From a bacterium (lineage in GTDB: Bacteria > Pseudomonadota > Alphaproteobacteria > Rhodobacterales > Rhodobacteraceae): a stretch of DNA of 64,000 bases. Where the stretch lies: NCBI GenBank assembly GCA_016124195.1, contig WGOE01000012.1, forward strand, positions 124,001 to 188,000. Direction: 5' to 3'. This document shows positions 37,050-47,374 of this stretch, piece after piece; the first letter of the stretch is position 1; each line of letters starts with the position of its first letter. The translations under genes and the position numbers were made by a program. The notes below the pieces were generated by a model. That model did not search any database, was not told the origin of the DNA, and was given only the letters and a program-made list of their open reading frames with translations.

Positions 37050-37398
37050 GGGCCAGCCGGATCGGCGGCCCCGGCTTGTCGCCGATCACCTGGCAGGTGC
37101 CATCGGCGCAAAGCGTCCAGCCGCCGACCGTGGCCCCCGAGGCGCCGAGCAGGATCTGGCCCTGTGGCGCAAGGCTGGGCTGCCAGACCCACCAGTCGCC
37201 CACCAGCCGCGCGCCATCGCCCGGCTCCATCCCGGCGCCCGAGCCCTGAACGCGCGCCTCGGTCAGGTGCAGGCCTTGGGGCGTCAACTCCCATGTCTCG
37301 GCCCAGCTGGTCTTTTCGACCGAATGGGTCCAGGACAGGGTGAAACTGGCGCCAGCCAGCATCAGTGCCCTGGCCCCGATCATCAGGCAGGCCGCCAT
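37033..37398 (-). CDS. DUF1850 protein (TAXI-TRAP associated)
   Basis: FTLSWTHSVEKTSWAETWELTPQGLHLTEARVQGSGAGMEPGDGA; position next to a TRAP permease. Confidence 0.85.
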   Translation of the reverse strand: MAACLMIGARALMLAGASFTLSWTHSVEKTSWAETWELTPQGLHLTEARVQGSGAGMEPGDGARLVGDWWVWQPSLAPQGQILLGASGATVGGWTLCADGTCQVIGDKPGPPIRLAPCAPG

Positions 37399-37405
37399 CG
37401 CGGGC

Positions 37406-39493
37406 TCAGGCCGTGGCGGCGCGGCTGCGGCGCCAGATCATGAGGGCAAAGCCCAGGGCCAAGGCAAAGCCCGCCTCGTCGGTCAGGGGCAGGGCCGCCA
37501 CCAGTGTGAAGGCCGCGGCCATGGCCAGCAGCCTTTCGGGCCAGCCCAGCCTCTGCCCCATCCAGCCGATCACCGCCACGCCCCAGAGCCCGATCGCCAG
37601 CACCGCCTTGACGCAGATATAGGCCACGGCCGGCCAATAGCCGATCTCGCTCGCCAAGGGCCCGCCGTCCTGCAGCATAAGGGCAGGGGTATAGACGGCC
37701 AGAAACGGGATGACAAAGCCCGCCGCGGCCACCTTGATCGCCTCGATCGAGATCTTGAGCCCGGATTCGCGCGCAATCGGTGCCGCGGCAAAGCAGGCAA
37801 GTGCGACCGGCGGGGTCAGGTCGGCGAGGATGCCGAAGTAAAAGACGAACATGTGCCCCACCATCAGCGGCACGCCCAGTTTCAACAGGGCGGGGGCCGC
37901 GATCGAGGCGGTGATGATGTAATTGGGGATGGTGGGAATTCCCATGCCCAGCACGATGCAGGTGATCATGGTCAGGATCAGCGACAGAAACAGGCTGTGC
38001 TGACCCACGCTGACGATGAACTGGCCGAAGGTCGTGGCGGCCCCGGTCAGGGTCATGGTGCCGATGATGACGCCGACCAGCGCGCAGGCGACCCCCACCG
38101 GCAGCGCGGTCTTGGCGCCCTCGGCCAGGCTGTCGCGGCACAGGGCCAGCGTGGCGCGCCCGCCCTTGGTGGCGAGGTTCCACAGGATCAGCGCCGCCAG
38201 CGCCACCAGAACCACCCGGATGCCCAGCCTGAAGAAACTCGCCGCGATGAGCCCAAGGGCGATCCAGAACACCACGCGCAGCGCGCCCGCAGGCAGGCTC
38301 GGCGCCGCGGCCTCGCCCAGGATCAAGAGGACCGTCAGCGCCAGCCCGATGGTGCCCGCATAAAGCGGCGTGTAGCCGGTGAACAGCAGATAGACCAGAA
38401 CCATCAGCGGCAGCAGCAGATGCCAGCCCGCCTTCAAGGCCGCCCGGGGCGAGGGCAGGTCGGCCTTTGCCATGCCGCGCAGGCCCCATTTGCCCGCCTC
38501 CAGATGCACCATCCAGAAGGCCGAGGCAAAGTAGAGGATGGCCGGGATCAGCGCGGCCTTGACCACCTCGTGATATTGCACGCCCAGCGTTTCGGCCATG
38601 ATGAAGGCCACGGCGCCCATCACCGGCGGCATGATCTGCCCGCCCATCGAGGCCGTCGCCTCGACCCCGCCGGCAAAGGCCGGCCGGTAGCCGAAGCTTT
38701 TCATCAGCGGAATGGTGAACTGGCCGGTGGTGACCACATTGGCCACGCCAGAGCCCGAGATCGTGCCCATCAGCCCCGAGGACACCACGGCGACCTTGGC
38801 CGCTCCGCCTTGCCGGTGGCCGACCAGCCCCAGCGAGACATCGGTGAAGAGCCGGATCATCCCGGCCTTTTCAAGGAACGACCCGAACAGGATGAACAGA
38901 AAGATATAGGAGGAGGAAACATAGGCCGGGATGCCGTAGATGCCTTCGGTGCCAAAGGACATCTGGTCGATGACCTGGGCAAAGTCATAACCGCGCGTGC
39001 CCAGGGGCGCGGGCAGGTACTGGCCGAAGAAATCATAGGCGAGGAACACCGCAGAGATGATCGGCAGGGCCGGGCCCATCATCCACCAGGCCGCGGCAAA
39101 GACCACGATCAGGGCCAGGATGCCGATGGCGGTATCCTGCGGCAGGGGGTCGCCGGCGCGCAGGATCAGAGGCGTGTATTCCAGCCATTGATAGCCCGCC
39201 ACGATCACGCCCAGAATGGCCAGGCCCCAGCCGAGCGCCTTTTGCCAGCCGGTCTGCCCGCGCACCAGTGCCAGCAGCGGAAAGCCCAGAAGCCCGAGGA
39301 ACCCCACATGCACCGCCCGCACCACCACGCTGGGCAGGTCGATCAGATGCGCGGCCGTGCCGATCTGGAACAGCGAAAACACAATCGCCACGCCGTAAAG
39401 CAGCAGGCCCTCGCGACCGGACGGAAAGCTTTCGGCCAGGGGATCATGCAGGCCCGAAGCCGGCGCCTGGTCCACAGATGTCGCGTGCTGCAC
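37406..39493 (-). CDS. TRAP transporter fused permease subunit
   Basis: Many TMs; GSGVANVVTTGQFTIPLMKSFGYRPAFAGGVEATASMGGQIMPPVMGAVAFIMAE. Confidence 0.93.
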   Translation of the reverse strand: MQHATSVDQAPASGLHDPLAESFPSGREGLLLYGVAIVFSLFQIGTAAHLIDLPSVVVRAVHVGFLGLLGFPLLALVRGQTGWQKALGWGLAILGVIVAGYQWLEYTPLILRAGDPLPQDTAIGILALIVVFAAAWWMMGPALPIISAVFLAYDFFGQYLPAPLGTRGYDFAQVIDQMSFGTEGIYGIPAYVSSSYIFLFILFGSFLEKAGMIRLFTDVSLGLVGHRQGGAAKVAVVSSGLMGTISGSGVANVVTTGQFTIPLMKSFGYRPAFAGGVEATASMGGQIMPPVMGAVAFIMAETLGVQYHEVVKAALIPAILYFASAFWMVHLEAGKWGLRGMAKADLPSPRAALKAGWHLLLPLMVLVYLLFTGYTPLYAGTIGLALTVLLILGEAAAPSLPAGALRVVFWIALGLIAASFFRLGIRVVLVALAALILWNLATKGGRATLALCRDSLAEGAKTALPVGVACALVGVIIGTMTLTGAATTFGQFIVSVGQHSLFLSLILTMITCIVLGMGIPTIPNYIITASIAAPALLKLGVPLMVGHMFVFYFGILADLTPPVALACFAAAPIARESGLKISIEAIKVAAAGFVIPFLAVYTPALMLQDGGPLASEIGYWPAVAYICVKAVLAIGLWGVAVIGWMGQRLGWPERLLAMAAAFTLVAALPLTDEAGFALALGFALMIWRRSRAATA

Positions 39494-39641
39494 GAAAGCC
39501 CCCTCGGTCAGGAAAGTGGGTCAGGCGGCACTGCGCCGCCCGCCTGGGACAGAATGCCGGGAGGCAGCGCGCCACCCGGTTGACAAGGACGGGAAGGGCC
39601 AAGCGCCGCCCGGTTGGCAAAGACGCGGGCGACCCGGGGCC

Positions 39642-40613
39642 TTACTTGATCAGGCCTTTTTCCTTGTAGAACTTCTCGGCGCCCGGATGCAGCGGGATCG
39701 GCATGCCGTCCAGCGCATGTTCCAGCGAGATGGCCCCCGCCGCCTTGTGCGCGGCCACGAGGTCGGGCAGGTGGTCGTAAAGCAGTTTGGTCATCTGATA
39801 GGCCGCATCGTCCGAAACGCCTTCACGCGTCACAAGGAAGTTGCCCACGGCCACGGTCGCCACATCCTCGGTCTGGCCGGTATAGGTGCCGGCCGGGATC
39901 GTGCCCGCGATATAGGGCGCGCCAAGTTTGGTGGCGATGTCGGCGGGCACCGAGACGATGGTCACCTCCATCGACGAGGACAGGTCTTTCAGCGAGGCCA
40001 CCCCGAGCCCGGCCGATTGCAGCGTGGCGTCAAGCTGGCGGTTCTTCATCAGTTCCACCGATTCCGCGAAGGGAAGGTATTCGACCTTGCCGAGGTCAGT
40101 ATAGCTCAGCCCCGCCGCGGCGAGGATGGCGCGGGCGTTCAGTTCGGTGCCGGATTTGGCCGCCCCGACCGAGACGCTCTTGCCCTTGAGGTCCGCCAGC
40201 GAATGGATGCCGCTGTCCTTGGTGGCCACGATCTGGATGTAGTTGGGATAGATCGCGGCAATCCCGCGCAGCTTGTCGAGCGGCGCCTTGAAGCCCGCAT
40301 CGGCATTGCCCTCGGCCGCCATCTTGACGCTGTCGCCCAGCGCGAAGGCGATCTCGCCCTTGCCCTGCTGCAGGAGGTTGAGGTTTTCGACCGAGGCCTT
40401 GGTCGATTGCACCTGCACCTTGGTGCCGGGCATGGCATCGCCATAGATCTTGGACAGGGCGACCCCCAGCGGATAATAGACCCCCGAGGTTCCGCCGGTC
40501 AGCACGTTGATGAAATCGTCCGCCCGCGCCAGGGTCGGGGCCAGTGTCGGCGCCAGGGCAAGGGCCAGCGCCGCGGCGGCGGCCCAACTGGATTTGATCG
40601 TGAAGATGCGCAT
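39642..40613 (-). CDS. TAXI family TRAP transporter solute-binding subunit
   Basis: FINVLTGGTSGVYYPLGVALSKIYGDAMPGTKVQVQSTKASVENLNLLQQGKGEIAF. Confidence 0.93.
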   Translation of the reverse strand: MRIFTIKSSWAAAAALALALAPTLAPTLARADDFINVLTGGTSGVYYPLGVALSKIYGDAMPGTKVQVQSTKASVENLNLLQQGKGEIAFALGDSVKMAAEGNADAGFKAPLDKLRGIAAIYPNYIQIVATKDSGIHSLADLKGKSVSVGAAKSGTELNARAILAAAGLSYTDLGKVEYLPFAESVELMKNRQLDATLQSAGLGVASLKDLSSSMEVTIVSVPADIATKLGAPYIAGTIPAGTYTGQTEDVATVAVGNFLVTREGVSDDAAYQMTKLLYDHLPDLVAAHKAAGAISLEHALDGMPIPLHPGAEKFYKEKGLIK

Positions 40614-40791
40614 AGGGGTCTCCTCTGTTGCTGGGAATTCCTGCCGTTCTCGTTGGATTTTCGCGGCCTGGGGAAAACGATGGCAAATCCGGATCGGATT
40701 TTCAAACATTTTCTTGCGAGGCTTGAGATTTAAATGTTTGTTTTGCTTGGATAAAAGAAAATCGGGCTGGCCTGATGCAGCCCTTGCCGCC

Positions 40792-41727
40792 TCAGGGGCG
40801 CAGGAACGGGTCCTCGGCGGCGGCGCGAAGGGCTGCCTTGTATTCCGCGATCAGCCGCGCGCAAAGTTCGGCCGCCGGGGGGCGGTCGTCGATGCCGCCG
40901 ACACCGTGGCCCGCCGACCAGAGCGATTTCCAGGCCTTGGCCTCGTTCTTCATGTCCATCTGGGCATGGGGCGGCAGGTGGTCCGGGTCGAGCCCTGCCG
41001 CACGCAGCGAGGGGATCAGGAAGTTCGCGTTCACGCCCGAGATGTTCTTCGTGTAAAGGATGTCGGCCATCCGCGCCTTCAGGATCATCTCCTTGTAATC
41101 CTCTGGCACCATCGCCTCGCGCGTGGCGATGAAGCGGGTGCCCAGATAGGCAAGGTCCGCCCCCATCATCCGCGCCGCCGCGATCTGGGCGCCGGTGTTC
41201 ATCGCACCCGACAGGACGACACAGCCGTCAAAGACCTGACGGATCTCGGCGATCAGGGCAAAGGGGCTCATCGTGCCGGCATGACCGCCCGCGCCCGCCG
41301 CCACCCCGATGATGCCATCCACCCCCGCCTCGGCCGCCTTTTCGGCGTGCCGGCGGTTGATCACGTCATGAAAGACCAGCCCGCCATAGGACTGCACCGC
41401 CCCCACCACATCCGGCACGGCACCGAGCGAGGTGATGACCAAGGGCACCTTGTGGCGCACCACTTCCGCCAGATCGGCGTCAAGCCGCGGGTTCGATTTG
41501 TGGACGATCAGGTTCACGCCGTAAGGGGCCGCCCCGGGGGCAAGCCGTCCGGTGATCTCGTCCAGCCAGTCGCCCAGACCCGCGGTAGAGCGCGGGTTGA
41601 GTGCCGGAAAACTGCCTACGACACCGGCATTGCAGGTCTCGACCACCAGATCCGGCCCCGAGGTCAAAAACATCGGCGCGGCGATGGCAGGCAATTTCAA
41701 GGGGCTCAGACGGTCGGGTATGGGCAT
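40792..41727 (-). CDS. nitronate monooxygenase
   Basis: KLPAIAAPMFLTSGPDLVVETCNAGVVGSFPALN; GAGGHAGTMSPFALIAEIR; MGADLAYLGTRFIATREA. Confidence 0.9.
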   Translation of the reverse strand: MPIPDRLSPLKLPAIAAPMFLTSGPDLVVETCNAGVVGSFPALNPRSTAGLGDWLDEITGRLAPGAAPYGVNLIVHKSNPRLDADLAEVVRHKVPLVITSLGAVPDVVGAVQSYGGLVFHDVINRRHAEKAAEAGVDGIIGVAAGAGGHAGTMSPFALIAEIRQVFDGCVVLSGAMNTGAQIAAARMMGADLAYLGTRFIATREAMVPEDYKEMILKARMADILYTKNISGVNANFLIPSLRAAGLDPDHLPPHAQMDMKNEAKAWKSLWSAGHGVGGIDDRPPAAELCARLIAEYKAALRAAAEDPFLRP

Positions 41728-42106
41728 GGCTCACTCCGGTTGCGGGCGGGGCGGGGGCGGCGTCAGGGTCAGGCCGGCCCGCCAGCGCCGATGTGTCGCG
41801 CCCTGCCGACGGTCTTCACGCCCCGGGCCTCAAGGCGCGCGCCACTGGTATCGAAACGCAAGGCAGAAAGGCGCGCAGGATCGGGCTGCGACATCATCCG
41901 GTGGAACCTCGCGGCAAAACTCCTCACGCCTAGGGCTATACTGGCGGGCCTTGCGTCGTCAACCAACCATGTCCGCGCGTCGCAGGCTGGCCCGGGCCAC
42001 TTGCGCCCTCCACCGCCCCCGCCTTCCGGCCGCAGGGGCGCCGTCAGGTTCGTGCCGCGCAAAGGATTGTGGGATTGCAGAACGTGGCGCCCAGGCTGGC
42101 CTGCGA

Positions 42107-42161
42107 CCCATGGCTTGCGGCCCATGGCTGCGGCCCACGACTGCGGCCCATGGCTGCGGCC
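42107..42161. repeat. 13-bp tandem repeat (CCCATGGCTGCGG x about 4)
   Basis: cccatggcttgcgg cccatggctgcgg cccacgactgcgg cccatggctgcgg cc. Confidence 0.85.
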
Positions 42162-42259
42162 TTTTGGCGGGACCGGTCGGTCGGCGGGCTTTGGACCGGG
42201 CTGGCGCTTCGGGACGGAAAGCGGGTTTACATTTCGGGCTCAGGCGGCAGACTGGGCGC

Positions 42260-43801
42260 ATGTATGCATCACATGGCTTCCTGCGCTCCGACATCGGCGA
42301 TGTCGACGTGATCTGGCATGAGGGAACCTACCACCTCTTCCATCTCGTCCTGCCGAACCACGACTTCATCGCGCATGCGGTTTCGACCGACGGTCTGGCC
42401 TGGCGCAGGGTGAAGAACGCCCTTTTCGTGGGCGAGCCCGGCGAATGGGATGACGACATGCTCTGGACCATGCATGTCACGCCCGACCCCGACCGCAGGG
42501 GCCAGTGGCGGATGTTCTACACCGGGTTGACGCGGGCGGAATATGGCCGGGTGCAAAGGGTCGGGCTGGCGCGGTCGGCCGATCTGTTCACCTGGCGCAA
42601 ATCCGGCGCCCCCTATCCGCTGCAATCGCCCGGCGCGCCCTATGAATCCGGCGTGGACGAGGGGCGGCACTGGGTCAGCTTCCGCGACCCCTTCTTTTAC
42701 CACGAGCCGGAGACGGGCACGCGTCTGCTGCTGGCCTCTTTGCGCGTAAAGGACGGGCCGGTGATCCGGCGCGGCTGTGTCGGCCTTGCGCGCGAGACCG
42801 CGCCCGACCGGTTCGATTTTGGCCCGCCGCTGCACTGGCCCCGGCTTTACGATGATATCGAGGTGCCCAACCTCTTCAGGCTGGGCGGGCGCTATTACCT
42901 GATGGGCTCGATCCGCGAGGATACCAAGATCCACTACTGGTATGCCGACAAGATCGAGGGACCTTTCGAGAATTTCCATGACAACGTGCTGTTGCCGCAG
43001 GGCAATTATGCCGGCCGGATCTGCCGGGCGGAGGGGCGCATCCTGCTGTTCAGCTTCTTCAGCGCGACCGAGGTGGTCGATGGCCGGCCCTATGCCAAGA
43101 AACTGCTGCCGCCGCCGAAAGAGATTGTCCTGGGTCCCGGCGGCCGGCTGCGACTGAAATCCTTCCATGTCTTTGACGATCTGGTGACCGACCGGGCCGA
43201 ACTCGATGCCACATCCGCCCTGCGCCCGCTGACCGGCAATCCCGAGGCCCGGGCCGAGCTGCGCGACGCCATGATCTACCTGGCCTGCAAGAGCGGCTTT
43301 GAAGCCTTTCTTCTGCCCGGCCGGCACGAGGAGTTTCGCCTGCGCGCCGAGGTCGTGCTGGAAGGGTCGGGCAAGACCGGCCTTCTGCTGCGTACGACGG
43401 ATGCGGGCGACGGCTATTACCTCGCGCTCGACCTTGTGAACGGGTTTGCGCAGATCCGGGCCTGGGGCGCCAATCCCTCGCCCGAATTCGAACATGCCTT
43501 CCGCTTCGCGCCCCTGCAGGAGGCGCAGTTCCGCGGCGCAGCCCATGGGCCCTGGCGGATCGAGGTGGTGGCCCATGGCACCTATCTGGAAGTGTCGATC
43601 GACGGCTATGTCGTCCTCAGCCTCGTCGATGACAGTTTCATGGCCGGCGCGGTGGGGTTCTATGTCGAATCCGCCACGCTCGGCCTCAAGAACCTTGCGA
43701 TCGAGACGCTGAGCCGCCCGGTCATCGAGCAGGCCCCCGAGATGGTCTATACCGCCACCCACGCGCCGGACCTTGTGACCGGCGGCGGGATCGACGCATG
43801 A
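42260..43801 (+). CDS. glycoside hydrolase, five-bladed beta-propeller type (GH32/GH43-like) with C-terminal beta-sandwich
   Basis: DIGDVDVIWHEGTYHLFHLVLPN, WVSFRDPFFYHEPETGTRLLLAS, EVPNLFRLGGRYYLMGS; C-terminal GSGKTGLLLRTTDAGDGYYLALDL. Confidence 0.75.
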   Translation: MYASHGFLRSDIGDVDVIWHEGTYHLFHLVLPNHDFIAHAVSTDGLAWRRVKNALFVGEPGEWDDDMLWTMHVTPDPDRRGQWRMFYTGLTRAEYGRVQRVGLARSADLFTWRKSGAPYPLQSPGAPYESGVDEGRHWVSFRDPFFYHEPETGTRLLLASLRVKDGPVIRRGCVGLARETAPDRFDFGPPLHWPRLYDDIEVPNLFRLGGRYYLMGSIREDTKIHYWYADKIEGPFENFHDNVLLPQGNYAGRICRAEGRILLFSFFSATEVVDGRPYAKKLLPPPKEIVLGPGGRLRLKSFHVFDDLVTDRAELDATSALRPLTGNPEARAELRDAMIYLACKSGFEAFLLPGRHEEFRLRAEVVLEGSGKTGLLLRTTDAGDGYYLALDLVNGFAQIRAWGANPSPEFEHAFRFAPLQEAQFRGAAHGPWRIEVVAHGTYLEVSIDGYVVLSLVDDSFMAGAVGFYVESATLGLKNLAIETLSRPVIEQAPEMVYTATHAPDLVTGGGIDA

Positions 43802-44526
43802 GCGGGGCCGCGGGGCGCTGGCTTCTGGTCAGCGATATCGACGACACGCTGACGGGCGACCCCGCGGGCCTGAATCGCCTCTGGCAGGCGGTGCAGGCGC
43901 GGCGCGGCGGGCTTTTGCTGGCGCTCAATTCCTCGCGGCCGGCGGCCAGCGTCGATGCCACGCTTGCGCGGGACTTTCCGCCCGGTTTCGCGCCGGATGC
44001 CGTCATCACCGGCATGGGCACCCAGATCCGCATCGGCGGCCAGTGGGACGCGGATTGGGCCGCGCGCTTTGCGGATTGGCCGCGCAACCGGGTGGTGGCC
44101 CTGGTCGCGGGCCTGGGCTTTGCCCCGCATCCGCAGGCCTACCAGACCCCGGCCAAGGCCAGTTTCGCCGTGCCACTGGCCGCCCGCGATGGAGTTCTGG
44201 CGGCACTTGCGGCGCAGGATCTGCCCGTGCGGGCGATCTTTTCGGGCACAAGCGACCTCGATCTGCTGGCGCCGGGGGCCGGAAAGGATGAAAGCCTGCG
44301 GTTTCTTGCCGAAAAGCTGGCCATCGACCCGAGCCGGGTGGTGGCGGCGGGGGACTCGGGCAATGATCGGGCCATGTTCGAGGCTGCGGCCTGCGCCATC
44401 GCCGTCGGCAATGCCAGGCCAGAGCTTCTCGATACCATGCCCGCGGCCAAGACTTACCGCGCGCGGGCGCACCATGCGGCTGGGGTCCTTGAGGGACTGA
44501 TCGCGCTGGGCATCCTGCCCGGCTAG
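43798..44526 (+). CDS. HAD hydrolase, sucrose-phosphate-phosphatase-like
   Basis: LLVSDIDDTLTG, ALNSSRPAAS, GMGTQI, KDESLRFLAEKLAIDPSRVVAAGDSGNDRAMF. Confidence 0.85.
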   Translation: MSGAAGRWLLVSDIDDTLTGDPAGLNRLWQAVQARRGGLLLALNSSRPAASVDATLARDFPPGFAPDAVITGMGTQIRIGGQWDADWAARFADWPRNRVVALVAGLGFAPHPQAYQTPAKASFAVPLAARDGVLAALAAQDLPVRAIFSGTSDLDLLAPGAGKDESLRFLAEKLAIDPSRVVAAGDSGNDRAMFEAAACAIAVGNARPELLDTMPAAKTYRARAHHAAGVLEGLIALGILPG

Positions 44527-44565
44527 CGGGTGCCGCGAACAGACAGGAGGAACGTCATGCCCGCG

Positions 44566-45843
44566 CCAATCGGCTCGCTCTTGATGATTTCATTGCACGG
44601 CTATGTGGCCGGCTCGCCCGAACTGGGCAAGCCCGACACCGGCGGCCAGGTGGTCTTTGTCCTCGAACTGGCCAAGCGTTTTGCGCGGCTGGGCTACAAG
44701 GTCGATGTGATGACCCGCAGGTTCGAGGACCAGCCCGCCGAGGATGTGATCAACGACAACCTGCGCATTTTGCGTATTCCCTTCGGCGGCAGGGATTTCA
44801 TCCGCAAGGAGGACATGCACGACTGGTACGGCGATTTCATCAGCAATGCGCTGGCGATGATCCGTGCCCGCAAGCTTGGCTATGACGTGGTCAACAGCCA
44901 TTACTGGGATGCCGGTGTGGCAGGCCAGAAGATCGCCGAGGAACTGCAGATCCCCCATATCCACACGCCCCATTCGCTGGGCTGGTGGAAACGGGCCGAC
45001 ATGGCGGGCAGCCCGCCCGAAGAGATGGCCGGCTACCGCTTTGAAGAACGCATCCGCAAGGAATTCGTGCTTTATCGCACCTGCGACCATGTGATCGCCA
45101 CCTCCGAACAGCAGGTCGATCTGATCGCCAGGGAATATGTCCTGCCGCGCGACCATATCACCATGATCCCGCCCGGCATCGACGAGAACCGCTTCACACC
45201 CGCAACACCCGAGCGGGTGGCGGAGGCGCGTGCGCGGTTGGGCATCGGGCCGCGGGATGTCTATGTCGTGGGCCGCGCGGCCGAGAACAAGGGCTACGAT
45301 CTGATCATCCAGGCACTGCCCGCGCTGCGTATCCTGCAACCAGAGGCGCGGCTGGTTCTCGCCGCCGGCGCCAATTCCGACAGCGACCTGGCGCTGCTGG
45401 CCCAGTGGAAGGCCATCGCCGCCGAGACGGGTGTCGCCGATGCGGTCGATTGGCGCGGCTATGTCGCCGATGCCGATCTGGCCGACCATTACCGCGCGCC
45501 CGGCGTCTTTGCCTTGCCCTCGCGCTATGAACCCTTCGGCATGACGGCCGTCGAGGCCATGGCCTGCGGCACGCCCACGGTGATGACGATCCATGGCGGC
45601 CTGCATGAACTGGTGGAATTCGGCCGTCATGCGCTGGTGGCCGATCCCAAGCGCCCCGAGGAATTTGCCGCCATGATCAACATGCCGCTGCAATATCCCC
45701 GCCTGCGCGAGGCCCTGACGGTCGAGGGCGCCCGCTTTGCCCGCAGGGTCTTTGGCTGGACCGGCATCGCCCGGCGCACGCTGGCCGTCTTTGAACAGTT
45801 CCGCGGCCGCTATGACGCCTATGCGCCAGAGGCGGCGGAATAG
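44566..45843 (+). CDS. GT4 glycosyltransferase, sucrose-phosphate-synthase-like
   Basis: MISLHGYVAGSPELGKPDTGGQVVFVLELAKRFARLGYKVDVMTRRF; HTPHSLGWWKR; PSRYEPFGMTAVEAMACGTPTVMT. Confidence 0.88.
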   Translation, partial: PIGSLLMISLHGYVAGSPELGKPDTGGQVVFVLELAKRFARLGYKVDVMTRRFEDQPAEDVINDNLRILRIPFGGRDFIRKEDMHDWYGDFISNALAMIRARKLGYDVVNSHYWDAGVAGQKIAEELQIPHIHTPHSLGWWKRADMAGSPPEEMAGYRFEERIRKEFVLYRTCDHVIATSEQQVDLIAREYVLPRDHITMIPPGIDENRFTPATPERVAEARARLGIGPRDVYVVGRAAENKGYDLIIQALPALRILQPEARLVLAAGANSDSDLALLAQWKAIAAETGVADAVDWRGYVADADLADHYRAPGVFALPSRYEPFGMTAVEAMACGTPTVMTIHGGLHELVEFGRHALVADPKRPEEFAAMINMPLQYPRLREALTVEGARFARRVFGWTGIARRTLAVFEQFRGRYDAYAPEAAE

Positions 45844-46070
45844 GGCACCGACGCAGGCCTTGATGCGATGGCCGGGCCGCTGCCGGTTCCGCCAAGCCGC
45901 AGCATCCGCTCTGCCCGTCGCGACAGCCCGTTCCGACCGCGCCAAGGCCCGGCCCTGCCGGCAAGGCGCGCGGGGTAGGGCCCCCGACCCTGGGGCCCTG
46001 GCCTGCGGGTTTGCGCAACCGTGATGGCGCCTCGATGGACAAGGGGGCCCGGCCCTGCCAGACAGGTGTC

Positions 46071-46586
46071 ATGTTCCCTTGGCCTGCAGGTCCGATCTTG
46101 GCCGTCTCCCCTGGCGAAAAGCGCATTCATCAGATCTTTCGGATCAGCGTCATCCTCAAGGGGCTGCACGCGCTGATCGAGATCGGGGGCGGGCTTATCT
46201 TTTACCTCGTCAGCGCGCGCACGGTGCTGGACTGGGTCAACCTGATGACGCGCGACGAACTGGTCGAGGACCCGCGCGATTTCATCGCCACCCATCTTCT
46301 GGACGCGGCCCAGCATCTGACCGGCGCGACCCAGAGTTCTTACGCCTGGTATCTCGTCAGCCATGGCGTCATCAAGCTGGTGCTGGTGGCCGGGCTCTTG
46401 CGCGAAAGGCTGATCGCCTATCCGCTGTCGCTGGTCGCGCTGGGGGGCTTCATCCTCTATCAGCTCTACCGCTACAGCTATACCCATTCCATCGGCCTGA
46501 TCCTGCTGACGCTGTTCGATCTGGTCGTGATCGCCCTGGTCTGGCACGAATGGCGCCTCTTGCGCCGGCATCTTCCGGTGCAGTGA
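46071..46586 (+). CDS. DUF2127 membrane protein (start uncertain)
   Basis: EKRIHQIFRISVILKGLHALIEIGGGLIFYLVS ... SYAWYLVSHGVIKLVLVAGLLRERLIAYP. Confidence 0.8.
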   Translation: MFPWPAGPILAVSPGEKRIHQIFRISVILKGLHALIEIGGGLIFYLVSARTVLDWVNLMTRDELVEDPRDFIATHLLDAAQHLTGATQSSYAWYLVSHGVIKLVLVAGLLRERLIAYPLSLVALGGFILYQLYRYSYTHSIGLILLTLFDLVVIALVWHEWRLLRRHLPVQ

Positions 46587-46743
46587 CCTGCAGCCCCGGC
46601 CCGTGGGGGCTTTGCAAAACCGTTGCAATGCTCGCGGCTTCGTGCTGCATATTGTGGACAGGGGGCCCATGGTGGTATCCAGAGGGCAAGGAATTATCGC
46701 GCGACCGGTGTTCAGGACCAACGCTCAGAGGAGATGTGGCAAG

Positions 46744-47328
46744 ATGCCGAAAGCGACCGGCAGGGCAAGGCCCGCTCAGCCAAAAGAGGCCCCGGATCCA
46801 GGGATCCGGGTGCTGGATGGCGACATCGAAAGCCTGAAGTCCGAGATTGCCATGCTGCGCGAGACGCTGCGCGACATCTTGCCGGTGCCGCAACACCCCG
46901 CGACGGATGTGCAAGGCCTTGAGGTGCAGTTGCTGCGCGACCAGCTGGCCGATCTGGCCGCGCGGGAGGCCGAAACCTCCGGCAGCCTCGATGCGCTCAG
47001 CCAGCGCACCGCCCGGCAAGAGACCGAAATCGTGACCCTGCGCAGCTTGCTGGGCCAGGCCCATGCCGACCGCGCCGCGGCAACCCGGGGCGAGGGGCGG
47101 TGGCCGCAGGGGCCCTTCGCGGTTCAGCCCGCAGGCACCGCGCCCGCGGCGCAGAACCTCGCGCAGGTCGAGACGGTGATGGCGCTGCTGCTCAAGGAAC
47201 TTGCCGCCGAAAGGGCACGCCGCGTCCAGGCGGAAGAACGGCTGCGCAGGTTGCGGGACAGGGCGGTCCGCCTGCCGCTGATGACCCAAGGCCGCGCGAC
47301 CGGGGCACAGAGCCAGGCGCGCGACTGA
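46744..47328 (+). CDS. hypothetical coiled-coil protein
   Basis: Heptad-rich IESLKSEIAMLRETLRDIL ... LLRDQLADLAAREAETSGSLDALSQRTARQETEIVTLRSLL. Confidence 0.55.
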   Translation: MPKATGRARPAQPKEAPDPGIRVLDGDIESLKSEIAMLRETLRDILPVPQHPATDVQGLEVQLLRDQLADLAAREAETSGSLDALSQRTARQETEIVTLRSLLGQAHADRAAATRGEGRWPQGPFAVQPAGTAPAAQNLAQVETVMALLLKELAAERARRVQAEERLRRLRDRAVRLPLMTQGRATGAQSQARD

Positions 47329-47374
47329 ACGCGGCCCGGCGCGCAGGTCCCCTGACCTTGCCAAGGGCCAAGGC

